Source: JANQIO01 sp043513815
GTDB taxonomy: Bacteria; Pseudomonadota; Gammaproteobacteria; Pseudomonadales; Halieaceae
Direction of reading: 5' to 3'
DNA length: 64,000 bases
Assembly (NCBI GenBank): GCA_043513815.1
Contig: CP121313.1
Location: 2,418,001 to 2,482,000 of the forward strand
Shown: piece by piece, positions 16,213 through 25,150 of the stretch
Layout of the letters: each line of letters begins with the position of its first letter
How positions within the stretch are numbered: the first letter of the stretch is position 1
Translations under genes and position numbers: made by a program
The notes under the pieces: model-generated
The model's database searches: none
Told to the model about the DNA's origin: nothing
The model's input: the letters and a program-made list of their open reading frames with translations, nothing else

Positions 16213-17916
16213 CTAACCCGCGTCGGCCACCAGCAGGGCTTCCTGAAGCTCTTTCTTGACGAACTTGCCGCTGGCATTGCGCGGCAGCGGCGTGTCCAGC
16301 ACCCAGATGTAGCGCGGAATCTTGAAGGCCGCCAGGTGGGTCTTGCAGAATTCCCTGAGCTGTTCGGCTGACAGATTTGAGTCCTGGGCCGGGAAGATCG
16401 CAGCGCCAACCTCCTCGCCGAGACGTTCATCGGGCACTGCAAACACTGCGCACTCGGCCACTGCCTCGTTCTTGTACAAGGCAGTTTCTACTTCCGAGCA
16501 ATAGACGTTCTCGCCACCGCGCAACACCATGTCCTTGGCGCGATCCACGAGGTACACGAAATTGTTTTCATCCAGGTAACCAATATCCCCCGTGTGCAGC
16601 CAGCCGTCGACGATGGTTTCTGCCGTGGCATCGGGGCGATTGAGGTAGCCTTTGATCACCTGGGCCCCGCGCACACAGACCTCGCCCGCCTCGCCCAGCG
16701 GCAATGCATTGCCCTCCTTGTCTATCACTTTCACATCGTACACCGGCATGACGATGCCGGCGCTGTTGGGCTTGTCGACAAAGTAATCGCCGGCGGATGC
16801 GCTGATAATCCCGCAGACCTCGGTCATACCGTAGCCCTGTGACGGGCGCGCGCCCTTGCCGGTCTTGTCGATTTTTTCCACCAGGTCTGGCTGCACCGCG
16901 GCACCGCCACCACCCATGGCCTGCAGGCTGGAGGTGTCGCGGTGTTCGAAGTCCGGATGGGAGATAAGCTCGCGGCTCATTACCGGCACGCCGGTAAAGG
17001 TAGTGATTTTCTCTTCCTCGATGATGCGCAGGGCTTCACCGGCGTCCCACTTGTACATGTGTACCAGCTTGCCGCCGGCGATGGTGACAGTCTGGGCCAG
17101 GCAGTTGTTGGCGGTCACATGAAACAGCGGTGTTGCCACAATAGCGGCAATGGGCGGGGCGCCGCCATCTAATGGGTTGGCACCCTCCTCGCCCTTCGCC
17201 GCAGCCGCCGCCATTGCCTGGGCCATATTGATAAACATCAGGCTCATCAGGTTGTTACAGCAACCGCGATGGGTGAGCTGGGCGCCCTTGGGGAAGCCAG
17301 TGGTGCCGGAGGTGTAGAAGATACAGGCGTCGTCGTCGGCGTGGATCTCCACCTCCGGCAAGGACGCCTCTGTTGCCAGTACTTCCGACCAGGGACGAGC
17401 CCAGTTCGGGACTTCGTCCACTCGCACCGCCGCCACCAGCATGTCCGGAAACTCGTCACGCACCTCCGCAAAACGCTCGAGGCGCTCGCGATCACAAATC
17501 AGGGCCTTGGGCGTTGAGTCAGCCAGTCCGTACTTCATTTCCTCGGCGACCCACCAGGCATTCATGCCCACGGCGACCGCCCCGATGGAGGTAATGGCCC
17601 AATAGCTCAGCATCCACTCCGGGTAGTTGCGCATGGCAATCGCCACCCGATCGTGCTGACCTACCCCGTTGGCCGTCAGCCAGCGCGCAATGCGAGCCAC
17701 CTGTTCGTGGGCCTCGGCATAGGTCCAGCGCTCGTCCTGGTATACCAGGTAGTCCTTGTCGGCGTGACCCGCCGAAAGGGCCCACACATCACGCAGTGAG
17801 TTGGGCGTATTTTTCCAGGCCTTGAGTGTCTGCCCTGCGACCTCGGCTTCTCCCAGCTCAAACATCTGGCCGGGGGCGGTGAGAGTGTCGAAGACGTTCT
17901 TCAGTTCGGCATACAT
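16213..17916 (-). CDS. AMP-forming acyl-CoA synthetase
   Basis: 567 residues. Activates a carboxylic acid to its CoA thioester with ATP. ANL-superfamily motifs in order: phosphate loop FYTSGTTGFPKGAQLTH (about 201-217), YGMTE (354-358), GWLHTGDIGYLD (438-449), LVDRAKDMVLRGGENVY (456-472) and the C-terminal catalytic Lys in PRNASGKFVKKEL. An insert rich in Ala and Gly (AMAAAAAKGEEGANPLDGG) follows the phosphate loop. Monocistronic and facing the AraC regulator. Substrate cannot be named. Confidence 0.95.
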   Translation of the reverse strand: MYAELKNVFDTLTAPGQMFELGEAEVAGQTLKAWKNTPNSLRDVWALSAGHADKDYLVYQDERWTYAEAHEQVARIARWLTANGVGQHDRVAIAMRNYPEWMLSYWAITSIGAVAVGMNAWWVAEEMKYGLADSTPKALICDRERLERFAEVRDEFPDMLVAAVRVDEVPNWARPWSEVLATEASLPEVEIHADDDACIFYTSGTTGFPKGAQLTHRGCCNNLMSLMFINMAQAMAAAAAKGEEGANPLDGGAPPIAAIVATPLFHVTANNCLAQTVTIAGGKLVHMYKWDAGEALRIIEEEKITTFTGVPVMSRELISHPDFEHRDTSSLQAMGGGGAAVQPDLVEKIDKTGKGARPSQGYGMTEVCGIISASAGDYFVDKPNSAGIVMPVYDVKVIDKEGNALPLGEAGEVCVRGAQVIKGYLNRPDATAETIVDGWLHTGDIGYLDENNFVYLVDRAKDMVLRGGENVYCSEVETALYKNEAVAECAVFAVPDERLGEEVGAAIFPAQDSNLSAEQLREFCKTHLAAFKIPRYIWVLDTPLPRNASGKFVKKELQEALLVADAG

Positions 17917-18073
17917 CGGCGTGGCTACCTCTTAGGTAATTATCTGGCAGCCGCAGAGTTTACCAATATCCCGGGGCGGCGCCAGCAGTGCGGCTGACAG
18001 ACTGGCCTGGTCTTGAATTTCTTTAACGAAGCCTGTGGCATCCTTGCCACCACTAATACAGAATTCCCGACCT

Positions 18074-18910
18074 ATGAAACGACTTGGCGGATATCTTTTC
18101 GTGTCCCTGGGGCTGCTCGTTGCCCTGACCACGGCTGGCACCTGGTGGTATTACAAGGACGCCATTCACGTACAGCAGCGCAGCTTCAGCGAGTTGCGAG
18201 CCCTGCTGGAGCCCCATATCGACTTCTATTTGCCGGATCGAGAGGGCCCCGCGCCCGCTGTGGTGTTCATCCACGGCTGTGGCGGCCTTAGCAAAGCCAC
18301 TGAACCCCGCGCCCGCGCCGCCCAGGCCCTGGGTTACGTCGCCGTGGTGCAGGACAGCCTTACTCCCAGGGGACTGGATTGGGGTGCGGTCTGCGACGGC
18401 CGGGTGCTGCAGGGAGCCGAGCGGGTAGCAGACCTGCTCGTGACTCTGGAAGTGACTCGCGAGCATCCGGCGGTAGACCCGGGCAATATCGTGGTAGTCG
18501 CCTACTCCCACGGCGCCTGGACAGCGCTGGAGGCCTTGTCCCTGGGAGAGTCACTGCCTGCCAGCCTCTCCGACAGCCCGGGAAACCACCTGTACGGGGT
18601 GCAGGGCCTGGTGGCCTGGTATCCCTACTGCGGCTGGGGAGTAGGCTTCGAGGAGGGCTGGGAACCTGACATTCCCATATTGATGCTGCTGGCAGAAAAA
18701 GATACCACCACCAGGCCCCAGCCCTGCGGCGAGATCGCCAGCCTGCAGGCAAGCCGCGGCCACCGGGTACGGGCCATAACCTACCCCGGCGTCTCTCACG
18801 GCTTTGACCGCAATGAGGATTGGGTAAATTTCTACGACCCTGTGATGGCCAGGCGCGCCCTGTCAGAACAGACCAGCTTCCTCAAGCAATACCTGGGCAG
18901 CCATCCCTAG
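18074..18910 (+). CDS. Membrane-anchored dienelactone-hydrolase-like enzyme
   Basis: 278 residues from the ATG at 18074 (an upstream in-frame ATG at 18035 would place 13 polar residues before the membrane segment and is less likely). One N-terminal membrane segment or uncleaved signal (GGYLFVSLGLLVALTTAGTWW). APAVVFIHGCGG (oxyanion segment), AYSHGAWTALEAL (nucleophile Ser in GxSxG-like context) and GVSHGFD (His) form the triad. The nucleophile is Ser, not the Cys of true dienelactone hydrolase. It precedes the ligase-dehydrogenase operon by about 150 bases on the same strand. Confidence 0.87.
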   Translation: MKRLGGYLFVSLGLLVALTTAGTWWYYKDAIHVQQRSFSELRALLEPHIDFYLPDREGPAPAVVFIHGCGGLSKATEPRARAAQALGYVAVVQDSLTPRGLDWGAVCDGRVLQGAERVADLLVTLEVTREHPAVDPGNIVVVAYSHGAWTALEALSLGESLPASLSDSPGNHLYGVQGLVAWYPYCGWGVGFEEGWEPDIPILMLLAEKDTTTRPQPCGEIASLQASRGHRVRAITYPGVSHGFDRNEDWVNFYDPVMARRALSEQTSFLKQYLGSHP

Positions 18911-19062
18911 CCGACAAACAGTGCCGACGAAGCCTCTCCACAACGGTGTCATTTGCTGTATATTTTTTTGTCCCGGCTCGTCATTGTTCCGTAACTGTTC
19001 ACGTCACAGACTGCGGAGCGCCTGGCGAGATCGATAATGACAAGGACAACCGGTACAGCCTC

Positions 19063-20619
19063 ATGCTCGTTCATCAATTTGCCGAATACTACGCCCGCAA
19101 TTTTCCAGACAACCCCTGCGTCACCCAGGATGGCCATACCTCCAGCTACGGTGAAATAAACCGACTGGCCAATCAGCTGGGCAACGGCCTGCTCTCGCTG
19201 GGTGTTGGCAAGGGTGACCGCGTGTGCATTCTGGGGGAGAACAGCCGCGAACACCTGGTGCTGTTCCTGGCCGCCTGCAAGATAGGCGCAGTCACTGTCT
19301 CCCTGAACTACCGGCTAGCACCGGCAGAACTGGCCTTTATCATCAATGATGCCGAGAGCCGCGTGCTGCTGATGCTCGACCAGGGCTTCATCGAGACGCT
19401 CGACAAACTGCGCCCGAAACTGCCCGAGGGCTTCCACCTGTTGACCCGCGGCCTGCCTGACAGCACCGACTGGGATAGCTGGCTGGCCAGCCATGCCGAC
19501 AGTAAGCCTGCCGTGGAAGTGCACCCGGAAGACCCCTTCTTCCAGCTCTATACCAGCGGTACCACTGGTAATCCCAAGGGCGTCATCAGTACCCACGCCA
19601 ACCTGGTGGCGGAGTGCGTCATGAACACAACGTTTTTCCCCACCCGGCCAGCACCGGGTATGGCCGATATTGTCTGCGCTCCGATGTTCCATATCGGCGG
19701 CGCGGGTTCAGCACTGGTGGCGACCTATGCCGGCACCGAAATCCTGCTGCACCGGGCCTTCGATCCGCTGCGGGTGGTGGAAGATATCGAGCAGTACCCG
19801 GTAAACAGCGTCTTCATGGTGCCGGCAATGATCATGGCGGTGCTGCAGGTACCGGGCATTGAGTCCCGTGACTTTTCCGGGCTCAAGCAGATTTTTTACG
19901 GGGCATCCCCTATTTCCGAGGCTGTGCTGCGGCGCGCCATGGAGGTATTCGGTGTCGACCTGATACAGATGTACGGCATGACAGAAACCTGCGGCACCGT
20001 GGTCAACCTCACCGCGGCTGACCACCAGCGTGCCCTGGCCGGCAAACCCGAGCTGCTGCTGTCCTGTGGGCGCCCGTCGGTGGGCGTCGAGATCAAGATC
20101 ATGGACCTGGACGGCCGGGAATGTCCGGTCGGCGAAGTGGGTGAAATCTGGGTCAAATCAGACACCAATATGATGGGCTACTACAACCTGCCGGAAGCGA
20201 CGGCCAGCAGCCTTACCGACGGCTGGGTACATACCGGGGATGCCGGCTACCTGGATGACGAGGGATATCTCTACCTCAAGGACCGCATGAAAGATATGGT
20301 GGTGAGCGGCGGTGAAAACATCTACCCGGTGGAAGTCGAGAATGCCATCGCCCACCACGAAGCCGTTGCCGATGTCGCCGTGATCGGGGTCCCGGACGAG
20401 AAGTTTGGTGAAGCGCTGCTGGCCTTCGTAGTGCTGGCAGCGGACGCCGAGCTGCAGGTGGAGGAAATGATCGAATTCTGCCGCGACCGCATCGCCGGCT
20501 ACAAGATTCCGCGAAAGCTGGAAATCATCGAGGAAATGCCTCGCAATCCCTCCGGAAAAATTCTCAAGAAAGAACTGCGCAAGCCCTACTGGGAAGGCGT
20601 CGAACGGAGTATTGGCTAA
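19063..20619 (+). CDS. AMP-forming acyl-CoA synthetase (fatty-acyl-CoA ligase)
   Basis: 518 residues from the ATG at 19063; the open frame extends upstream but without family similarity. Motifs: LYTSGTTGNPKGVISTH (about 162-178), YGMTETCG (304-311), GWVHTGDAGYLDDEGYLYLKDRMKDMVVSGGENIYPVEVE (388-427) and NPSGKILKKELR at the C-terminus. N-terminal half SYGEINRLANQLGNGLLSLGVGKGDRV is typical. Its TAA overlaps the ATG of the next gene by one base, so this ligase, the dehydrogenase, phosphotransferase, crotonase and thiolase form one operon that activates and degrades a carboxylic acid. Confidence 0.94.
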   Translation: MLVHQFAEYYARNFPDNPCVTQDGHTSSYGEINRLANQLGNGLLSLGVGKGDRVCILGENSREHLVLFLAACKIGAVTVSLNYRLAPAELAFIINDAESRVLLMLDQGFIETLDKLRPKLPEGFHLLTRGLPDSTDWDSWLASHADSKPAVEVHPEDPFFQLYTSGTTGNPKGVISTHANLVAECVMNTTFFPTRPAPGMADIVCAPMFHIGGAGSALVATYAGTEILLHRAFDPLRVVEDIEQYPVNSVFMVPAMIMAVLQVPGIESRDFSGLKQIFYGASPISEAVLRRAMEVFGVDLIQMYGMTETCGTVVNLTAADHQRALAGKPELLLSCGRPSVGVEIKIMDLDGRECPVGEVGEIWVKSDTNMMGYYNLPEATASSLTDGWVHTGDAGYLDDEGYLYLKDRMKDMVVSGGENIYPVEVENAIAHHEAVADVAVIGVPDEKFGEALLAFVVLAADAELQVEEMIEFCRDRIAGYKIPRKLEIIEEMPRNPSGKILKKELRKPYWEGVERSIG

Positions 20620-21830
20620 TGAATTTCGAACCCAGCCCGCTGGCGGCCCAGTACATCGAGCGCTTGTCTGCGTTCATGGAAGAACATGTCTACCCGGTGG
20701 AGCACGACTACTACGATGCTGTGGACAGTGCCAAGGATCGCTGGGCTACCGTGCCCCTGATGGAGGAGCTCAAGGACAAAGCCCGCGCGGCTGGCCTGTG
20801 GAACCTGTTTATCCCGAAGGAGCACGGCGGAGAGCTTTCCAACCTGGACTACGCCCCGCTCGCGGAAATCATGGGTCGGGTCCTGTGGTCACCGGAGATA
20901 TTCAACTGCAATGCCCCGGACACCGGCAATATGGAAGTGTTCATGAAATATGGCACTGAGGCGCAGAAAGCCCAGTGGCTGGAGCCACTGCTGGCGGGGG
21001 ACATCCGCTCTGCCTACGCCATGACCGAGCCGGCGGTGGCCTCCTCAGATGCCACCAATATCGAAACCCGCATCGAGCGCGATGGCGATGAATACGTCAT
21101 CAACGGTCGCAAGTGGTTTATCACGGGCGCCATGAATGAGCGCACCAAAATCTTCATCGTCATGGGCAAGTCCGACCCGGAAAATGAGAACCGTCACCAA
21201 CAGCAAAGCCAGATTCTGGTCCCCAAGGGCACGCCGGGCCTGACCGTCGAACGCGCCCTGAAGACCTTCAATTACGACGATGCACCCATCGGCCATGCCG
21301 AAGTCGTTTTCGACAATGTGCGGGTGCCCGCCGAGAGCATGCTGCTGGGTGAAGGCCGCGGCTTTGAAATCGCCCAGGGCCGTCTCGGGCCGGGTCGTCT
21401 GCACCACTGCATGCGGCTGATCGGTGCAGCCCAGCGCGCGCTCGAAATGGCCTGCCAGCGGGTGGAACAGCGCAGCACCTTCGGCAAGACACTGTCTCAG
21501 CACCAGAGCATCCGCGAGGATATGGCTACCAGCTTCTGCGAGATCGAGCAGGTGCGGCTGCTGACCCTCAAGACCGCTGACCGCCTGGACAAACTGGGCA
21601 ATAAGGACGCACGTGACTACATCGCCGCTGCCAAGATATCCACGCCCCTGACCGTGCAACAGGTTATCGACCGCTGCATGCAGGTATTCGGCGCCGGCGG
21701 CCTGTGCCAGGACTACTTCCTGGCCGAGGCCTACAACTACGCCCGTTGGTGCCGCCAGGCCGACGGCCCCGACCAGGTCCACATGATGGCGCTGGGCAAA
21801 CAACTCATCCAACGTTACGGCAATTCATGA
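20619..21830 (+). CDS. Acyl-CoA dehydrogenase, ACAD10/11-like
   Basis: 403 residues. AMTEPAVASSDATNIETRIERDGD (about 131-154) and INGRKWFITGAMNE place it in the branch related to the dehydrogenase domain of eukaryotic ACAD10/ACAD11. The C-terminus GPDQVHMMALGKQLI matches that branch. It starts inside the ligase stop (TAATG) and its stop overlaps the next ATG (ATGA). ACAD10/11 in animals carry an aminoglycoside-phosphotransferase-like domain in the same chain; here that domain is the next gene. Confidence 0.95.
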   Translation: MNFEPSPLAAQYIERLSAFMEEHVYPVEHDYYDAVDSAKDRWATVPLMEELKDKARAAGLWNLFIPKEHGGELSNLDYAPLAEIMGRVLWSPEIFNCNAPDTGNMEVFMKYGTEAQKAQWLEPLLAGDIRSAYAMTEPAVASSDATNIETRIERDGDEYVINGRKWFITGAMNERTKIFIVMGKSDPENENRHQQQSQILVPKGTPGLTVERALKTFNYDDAPIGHAEVVFDNVRVPAESMLLGEGRGFEIAQGRLGPGRLHHCMRLIGAAQRALEMACQRVEQRSTFGKTLSQHQSIREDMATSFCEIEQVRLLTLKTADRLDKLGNKDARDYIAAAKISTPLTVQQVIDRCMQVFGAGGLCQDYFLAEAYNYARWCRQADGPDQVHMMALGKQLIQRYGNS

Positions 21831-22852
21831 GCACCCAGACTCTCGACACCACGAGACTCCAGCCCTATCTGGAGGAGCACATTCCCGGCTTCAGCGGCGA
21901 ACTCGTCGCCGAGAAGTTCGCCGGCGGCCAGTCCAACCCGACCTTCAAGCTGACCGCCGGTGGCCAGCACTATGTGCTGCGCCGCAAGCCACCGGGCGAG
22001 CTACTTAAGTCTGCGCACGCCGTTGATCGCGAGTACCGGGTGATCACCGCGCTGGCCGATACCGACGTACCGGTAGCAAAGACCTACTGTCTGTGCGAGG
22101 ACGAGGACATTATCGGCTCCATGTTCTACGTGATGGAATACATGGACGGTCGAGTGTTCTGGGATGCCAAAGTGCCGGAGATCGAGAGCAACGAGGAACG
22201 CGCTGCGATTTACGACGAGATGAATCGGGTGCTCGCAAACCTGCACAATGTTGATGTGGATGCAGTGGGCCTGGCCGACTTCGGTCGCCCCGGTAACTAC
22301 TTCGAACGCCAGATCAGCCGCTGGACCAAACAGTACCGCGCCAGCGAGACCGAACACAACGCCGACATGGAAACCTTGATCGAGTGGCTGCCGGCCCACC
22401 TTCCAGAGGATGACGGGGTGGTGAGCCTGGTGCATGGCGACTACCGACTCGACAACGTCATGTTCCACAAGACCGAGCCGCGCATTATCGCCGTGCTGGA
22501 CTGGGAACTGTCCACCCTGGGCCACCCGCTGGCGGACCTGTCCTACCAGTGCATGGCCTGGGCGTTGCCCTATTCAGAACAGGGCATGAGCGGACTGGGA
22601 GGCGTGGACCGCAGCGCCTTCGGCCTGCCTACTGACGAACAATACATAGCGAAGTACTGCGAGCGCACCGGGCGCAACACTATCGAAAACTGGAAGTTCT
22701 ACATGGTGTTTTGCTTCTTCCGGCTGGCGGCCATCTTGCAGGGCGTCAAGAAGCGCGCCCTGATTGGCACCGCGTCCAGCGCCGAGGCCACCGCCAAGGC
22801 CGCCGCGGTAGATCCGCTGGCGGCTGCCGGTGTCGCCACCATCAACGCATAA
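21827..22852 (+). CDS. APH-like phosphotransferase, ACAD10/11-type kinase partner
   Basis: 341 residues from the ATG at 21827 (4-base overlap with the dehydrogenase). Kinase-like fold: GGQSNPTFKLTAGGQHYVLRRKP (nucleotide loop and Lys, about 28-50), LVHGDYRLDNVMFH (catalytic HGDxxxxN, around 201-214) and AVLDWELSTLGHPLADLSY (metal-binding Asp). In mammals ACAD10/11 phosphorylate 4-hydroxyacyl-CoAs before dehydrogenation and beta-oxidation; the operon context supports the same role here, which is inference from family knowledge. Confidence 0.9.
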   Translation: MSTQTLDTTRLQPYLEEHIPGFSGELVAEKFAGGQSNPTFKLTAGGQHYVLRRKPPGELLKSAHAVDREYRVITALADTDVPVAKTYCLCEDEDIIGSMFYVMEYMDGRVFWDAKVPEIESNEERAAIYDEMNRVLANLHNVDVDAVGLADFGRPGNYFERQISRWTKQYRASETEHNADMETLIEWLPAHLPEDDGVVSLVHGDYRLDNVMFHKTEPRIIAVLDWELSTLGHPLADLSYQCMAWALPYSEQGMSGLGGVDRSAFGLPTDEQYIAKYCERTGRNTIENWKFYMVFCFFRLAAILQGVKKRALIGTASSAEATAKAAAVDPLAAAGVATINA

Positions 22853-22893
22853 GCCATTCATCAACCGACAAACCCCGAGAGAGGAAACCCGCA

Positions 22894-23658
22894 ATGTCTG
22901 ACGAAGTATTGACCAGCGCCGAGGACGGCGTCCTTGTCGTCACCCTGAACCGCCCAGAGGCCAAAAACGCCGCCAACCGCGCGCTGGCCGAGGGCGTTGC
23001 CGCTGCCATGGACGAACTGGACAGCAACGATGATCTCCGTGTTGCCATCCTCACCGGCGCCGGTGGCACCTTCTGTTCCGGTATGGACCTGAAGGCCTTC
23101 GTGTCTGGCGAGACCCCCGTTGTGAAAGGCCGCGGTTTTGCCGGCCTGACCGAACAGGGCCCCCGAAAGCCGCTTATTGCTGCCGTAGAAGGCTATGCCC
23201 TGGCCGGCGGCCTGGAACTCGCCATTTCCTGCGACATGATCGTCGCCGCCGATACTTCAAAGTTCGGTATCCCCGAAGCCAAGCGAGGCCTGGCGGCCGC
23301 CGCCGGCGGGCTTATGAAGCTACCACGCCAGATACCTTCACGTATTGCCATGGAGCTGGCTTTGACCGGTGACTTTATTGACGCCAACCGGGCCTACGAG
23401 CTGGGCCTGATCAACCACGTGGTACCGGCGGGAACTGCCCTGGACGCCGCCAAAGAGCTGGCCGCCAAGATTGCCGCCAACGGCCCACTGGCTGTCGCTG
23501 TCAGCAAGCAGGTGATTGTTGAGCAGTCCGACTGGTCCCAGACAGAGATGTGGCCAAAACAGCAGGAACTCGTCAACCCGGTGTTTACCAGTGAGGACGC
23601 CATCGAAGGCGCTACCGCGTTCGCGGAGAAGCGCGCACCCAACTGGAAGGGACGTTAA
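22894..23658 (+). CDS. Enoyl-CoA hydratase/isomerase (crotonase) family protein
   Basis: 254 residues from the ATG at 22894, with a strong GAGAGAGGAAA ribosome site. TFCSGMDLKAF (about 58-68) and VEGYALAGGLELAISCDMIVAA (about 99-120). The active-site strand FGIPEAKRGLAAAAGGLMKLPR retains one Glu (PEA) where hydratases have the first catalytic Glu; the second is absent. C-terminus SEDAIEGATAFAEKRAPNWKG is typical. 41 bases after the phosphotransferase gene, 75 before the thiolase, same operon. Confidence 0.93.
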   Translation: MSDEVLTSAEDGVLVVTLNRPEAKNAANRALAEGVAAAMDELDSNDDLRVAILTGAGGTFCSGMDLKAFVSGETPVVKGRGFAGLTEQGPRKPLIAAVEGYALAGGLELAISCDMIVAADTSKFGIPEAKRGLAAAAGGLMKLPRQIPSRIAMELALTGDFIDANRAYELGLINHVVPAGTALDAAKELAAKIAANGPLAVAVSKQVIVEQSDWSQTEMWPKQQELVNPVFTSEDAIEGATAFAEKRAPNWKGR

Positions 23659-23733
23659 ACAAAGCACCAGCGCGCAGCTTTAAGGGCCCAGAACCCCATA
23701 GGGCGCGCCCAATAGACAAAGAGGATTACCACC

Positions 23734-24966
23734 ATGCCAGAAGCCTGGATTATTGACGCCTGCCGCACACCCCGCGGTATTGGCAAACCCGAAAAAGGTG
23801 CGCTGGCGCACCTGCACCCGCAGCACCTGGGTGCCACTGTGCTCAAGGCCATTGCCGAGCGCAACGACCTCAACACCGCTGAAGTGGACGACATTATCTG
23901 GGGCACCAGCTCCCAGCGTGGCCCCCAGAAGGGCGATCTCGGCCGGATGGCGGCGCTGGCCGCAGGCTATGACATTCGCTCCAGCGCCGTGACCCTGGAC
24001 CGTTTCTGCGGGTCTGGCATTACGTCGGTCAACATGGCCGCCACCAGCATCATGGCCGGCATGGAAGACTGCACCATCGGTGGCGGCACCGAGATGATGT
24101 CCCTGTACGGCACCTTCGCCGACCAGTCGCCCTTCATCGACAGTGACAACCTGGCCCTGCGGGAAATGCACCCGCAGCCACACCAGGGCGTCTGTGGCGA
24201 CGCCATTGCCACCCTGGAAGGGATTGATCGCGAAGCCGTGGATGCGCTGGCGGTGGTTTCCCAGCAGAATGCTGACCGCGCTATCCAGGAAGGCCGTTTC
24301 GCCAAATCGCTGATCCCCGTGCTCAACCCGGACGGTAGCCTGGCCCTGGACCAGGAGCAGTTCCCGCGCCCCCAGACCACCATGGAGTCGCTGGCCGCGC
24401 TGGACCCCTCCTTCGAACGCCTGGCGGACTATCCGCTGGACGAGGCCGGCACGACCTTCCGCGGCCTGGTGAAGCAGAAGTTCCCGGACCTGGAGATCAA
24501 CCACGTACACCATGCCGGCAACTCCTCGGGGGTAGTCGACGGCGCCGCCGCCGTGCTGCTGGCTTCACCGGAGTACGCAAAGTCACAGGGCTGGAAGCCC
24601 CGTGCGCGGATCGTTGCCATGGCCAATATGGGCGACGACCCCACACTGATGCTCAACGCGCCAGTACCGGCGGCTAAAAAAGTACTGGCGAAAGCCGGTA
24701 TGTCGATCGCCGACATCGATCTGTTTGAAATCAACGAAGCCTTCTCGGTAGTGGCGGAACGTTTTATTCGCCACCTCGATCTGGATCGCGAGCGGGTCAA
24801 CGTGAACGGTGGTGCCATGGCCCTGGGCCACCCGATCGGCGCCACCGGCTCCATCCTGATCGGCACCATGATCGATGAGCTGGAGCGGGCCGACAAACAG
24901 TTCGGACTGGTCACCATGTGCGCCGCCGGCGGCATGGCTCCGGCAGTGATTATCGAGCGCGTCTGA
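23734..24966 (+). CDS. Acetyl-CoA acyltransferase (thiolase)
   Basis: 410 residues. Cleaves 3-ketoacyl-CoA to acetyl-CoA and a shortened acyl-CoA, the last beta-oxidation step. Nucleophile Cys92 in LDRFCGSGITSVN, NEAFSVV, the His of GGAMALGHPIGATGS and the second Cys in TMCAAGGMAPAVI are all present. The ribosome site AAGAGGAT stands before the ATG. Last gene of the operon starting at 19063, closed by a hairpin terminator. No hydroxyacyl-CoA dehydrogenase is in this operon, so that step must come from elsewhere, for example the SDR at 11858. Confidence 0.95.
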   Translation: MPEAWIIDACRTPRGIGKPEKGALAHLHPQHLGATVLKAIAERNDLNTAEVDDIIWGTSSQRGPQKGDLGRMAALAAGYDIRSSAVTLDRFCGSGITSVNMAATSIMAGMEDCTIGGGTEMMSLYGTFADQSPFIDSDNLALREMHPQPHQGVCGDAIATLEGIDREAVDALAVVSQQNADRAIQEGRFAKSLIPVLNPDGSLALDQEQFPRPQTTMESLAALDPSFERLADYPLDEAGTTFRGLVKQKFPDLEINHVHHAGNSSGVVDGAAAVLLASPEYAKSQGWKPRARIVAMANMGDDPTLMLNAPVPAAKKVLAKAGMSIADIDLFEINEAFSVVAERFIRHLDLDRERVNVNGGAMALGHPIGATGSILIGTMIDELERADKQFGLVTMCAAGGMAPAVIIERV

Positions 24967-24971
24967 CTCCC

Positions 24972-24997
24972 CTGCCCCGGCGTTCAGGCCGGGGCAG
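24972..24997 (+). terminator. Intrinsic terminator of the thiolase operon
   Basis: A perfect 10-bp GC-rich stem (CTGCCCCGGC and its complement) with a 6-base loop is followed by TTCTTTCC, five bases after the thiolase stop. Confidence 0.75.
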
Positions 24998-25090
24998 TTC
25001 TTTCCGCGGCTCACAGGATTCCTCATCCGCTCCGCCATTCATCGCAGCGACCCATCGTTCCGTCGCAGCAGCCTGTCGTTCCATCGCCGC

Positions 25091-25118
25091 TTGACTAGCA
25101 TTAACGCCTTTGCACAAT
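25091..25118 (+). promoter_or_regulatory. Possible sigma-70 promoter of the oligoendopeptidase gene
   Basis: TTGACT at 25091 and CACAAT at 25113 are spaced by 16 bases, 33 bases upstream of the ATG. The -10 match is 4 of 6, so this is only a candidate. Confidence 0.35.
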
Positions 25119-25150
25119 CATGCGCCCGCCCCTAAACGGACCCTACCCCT

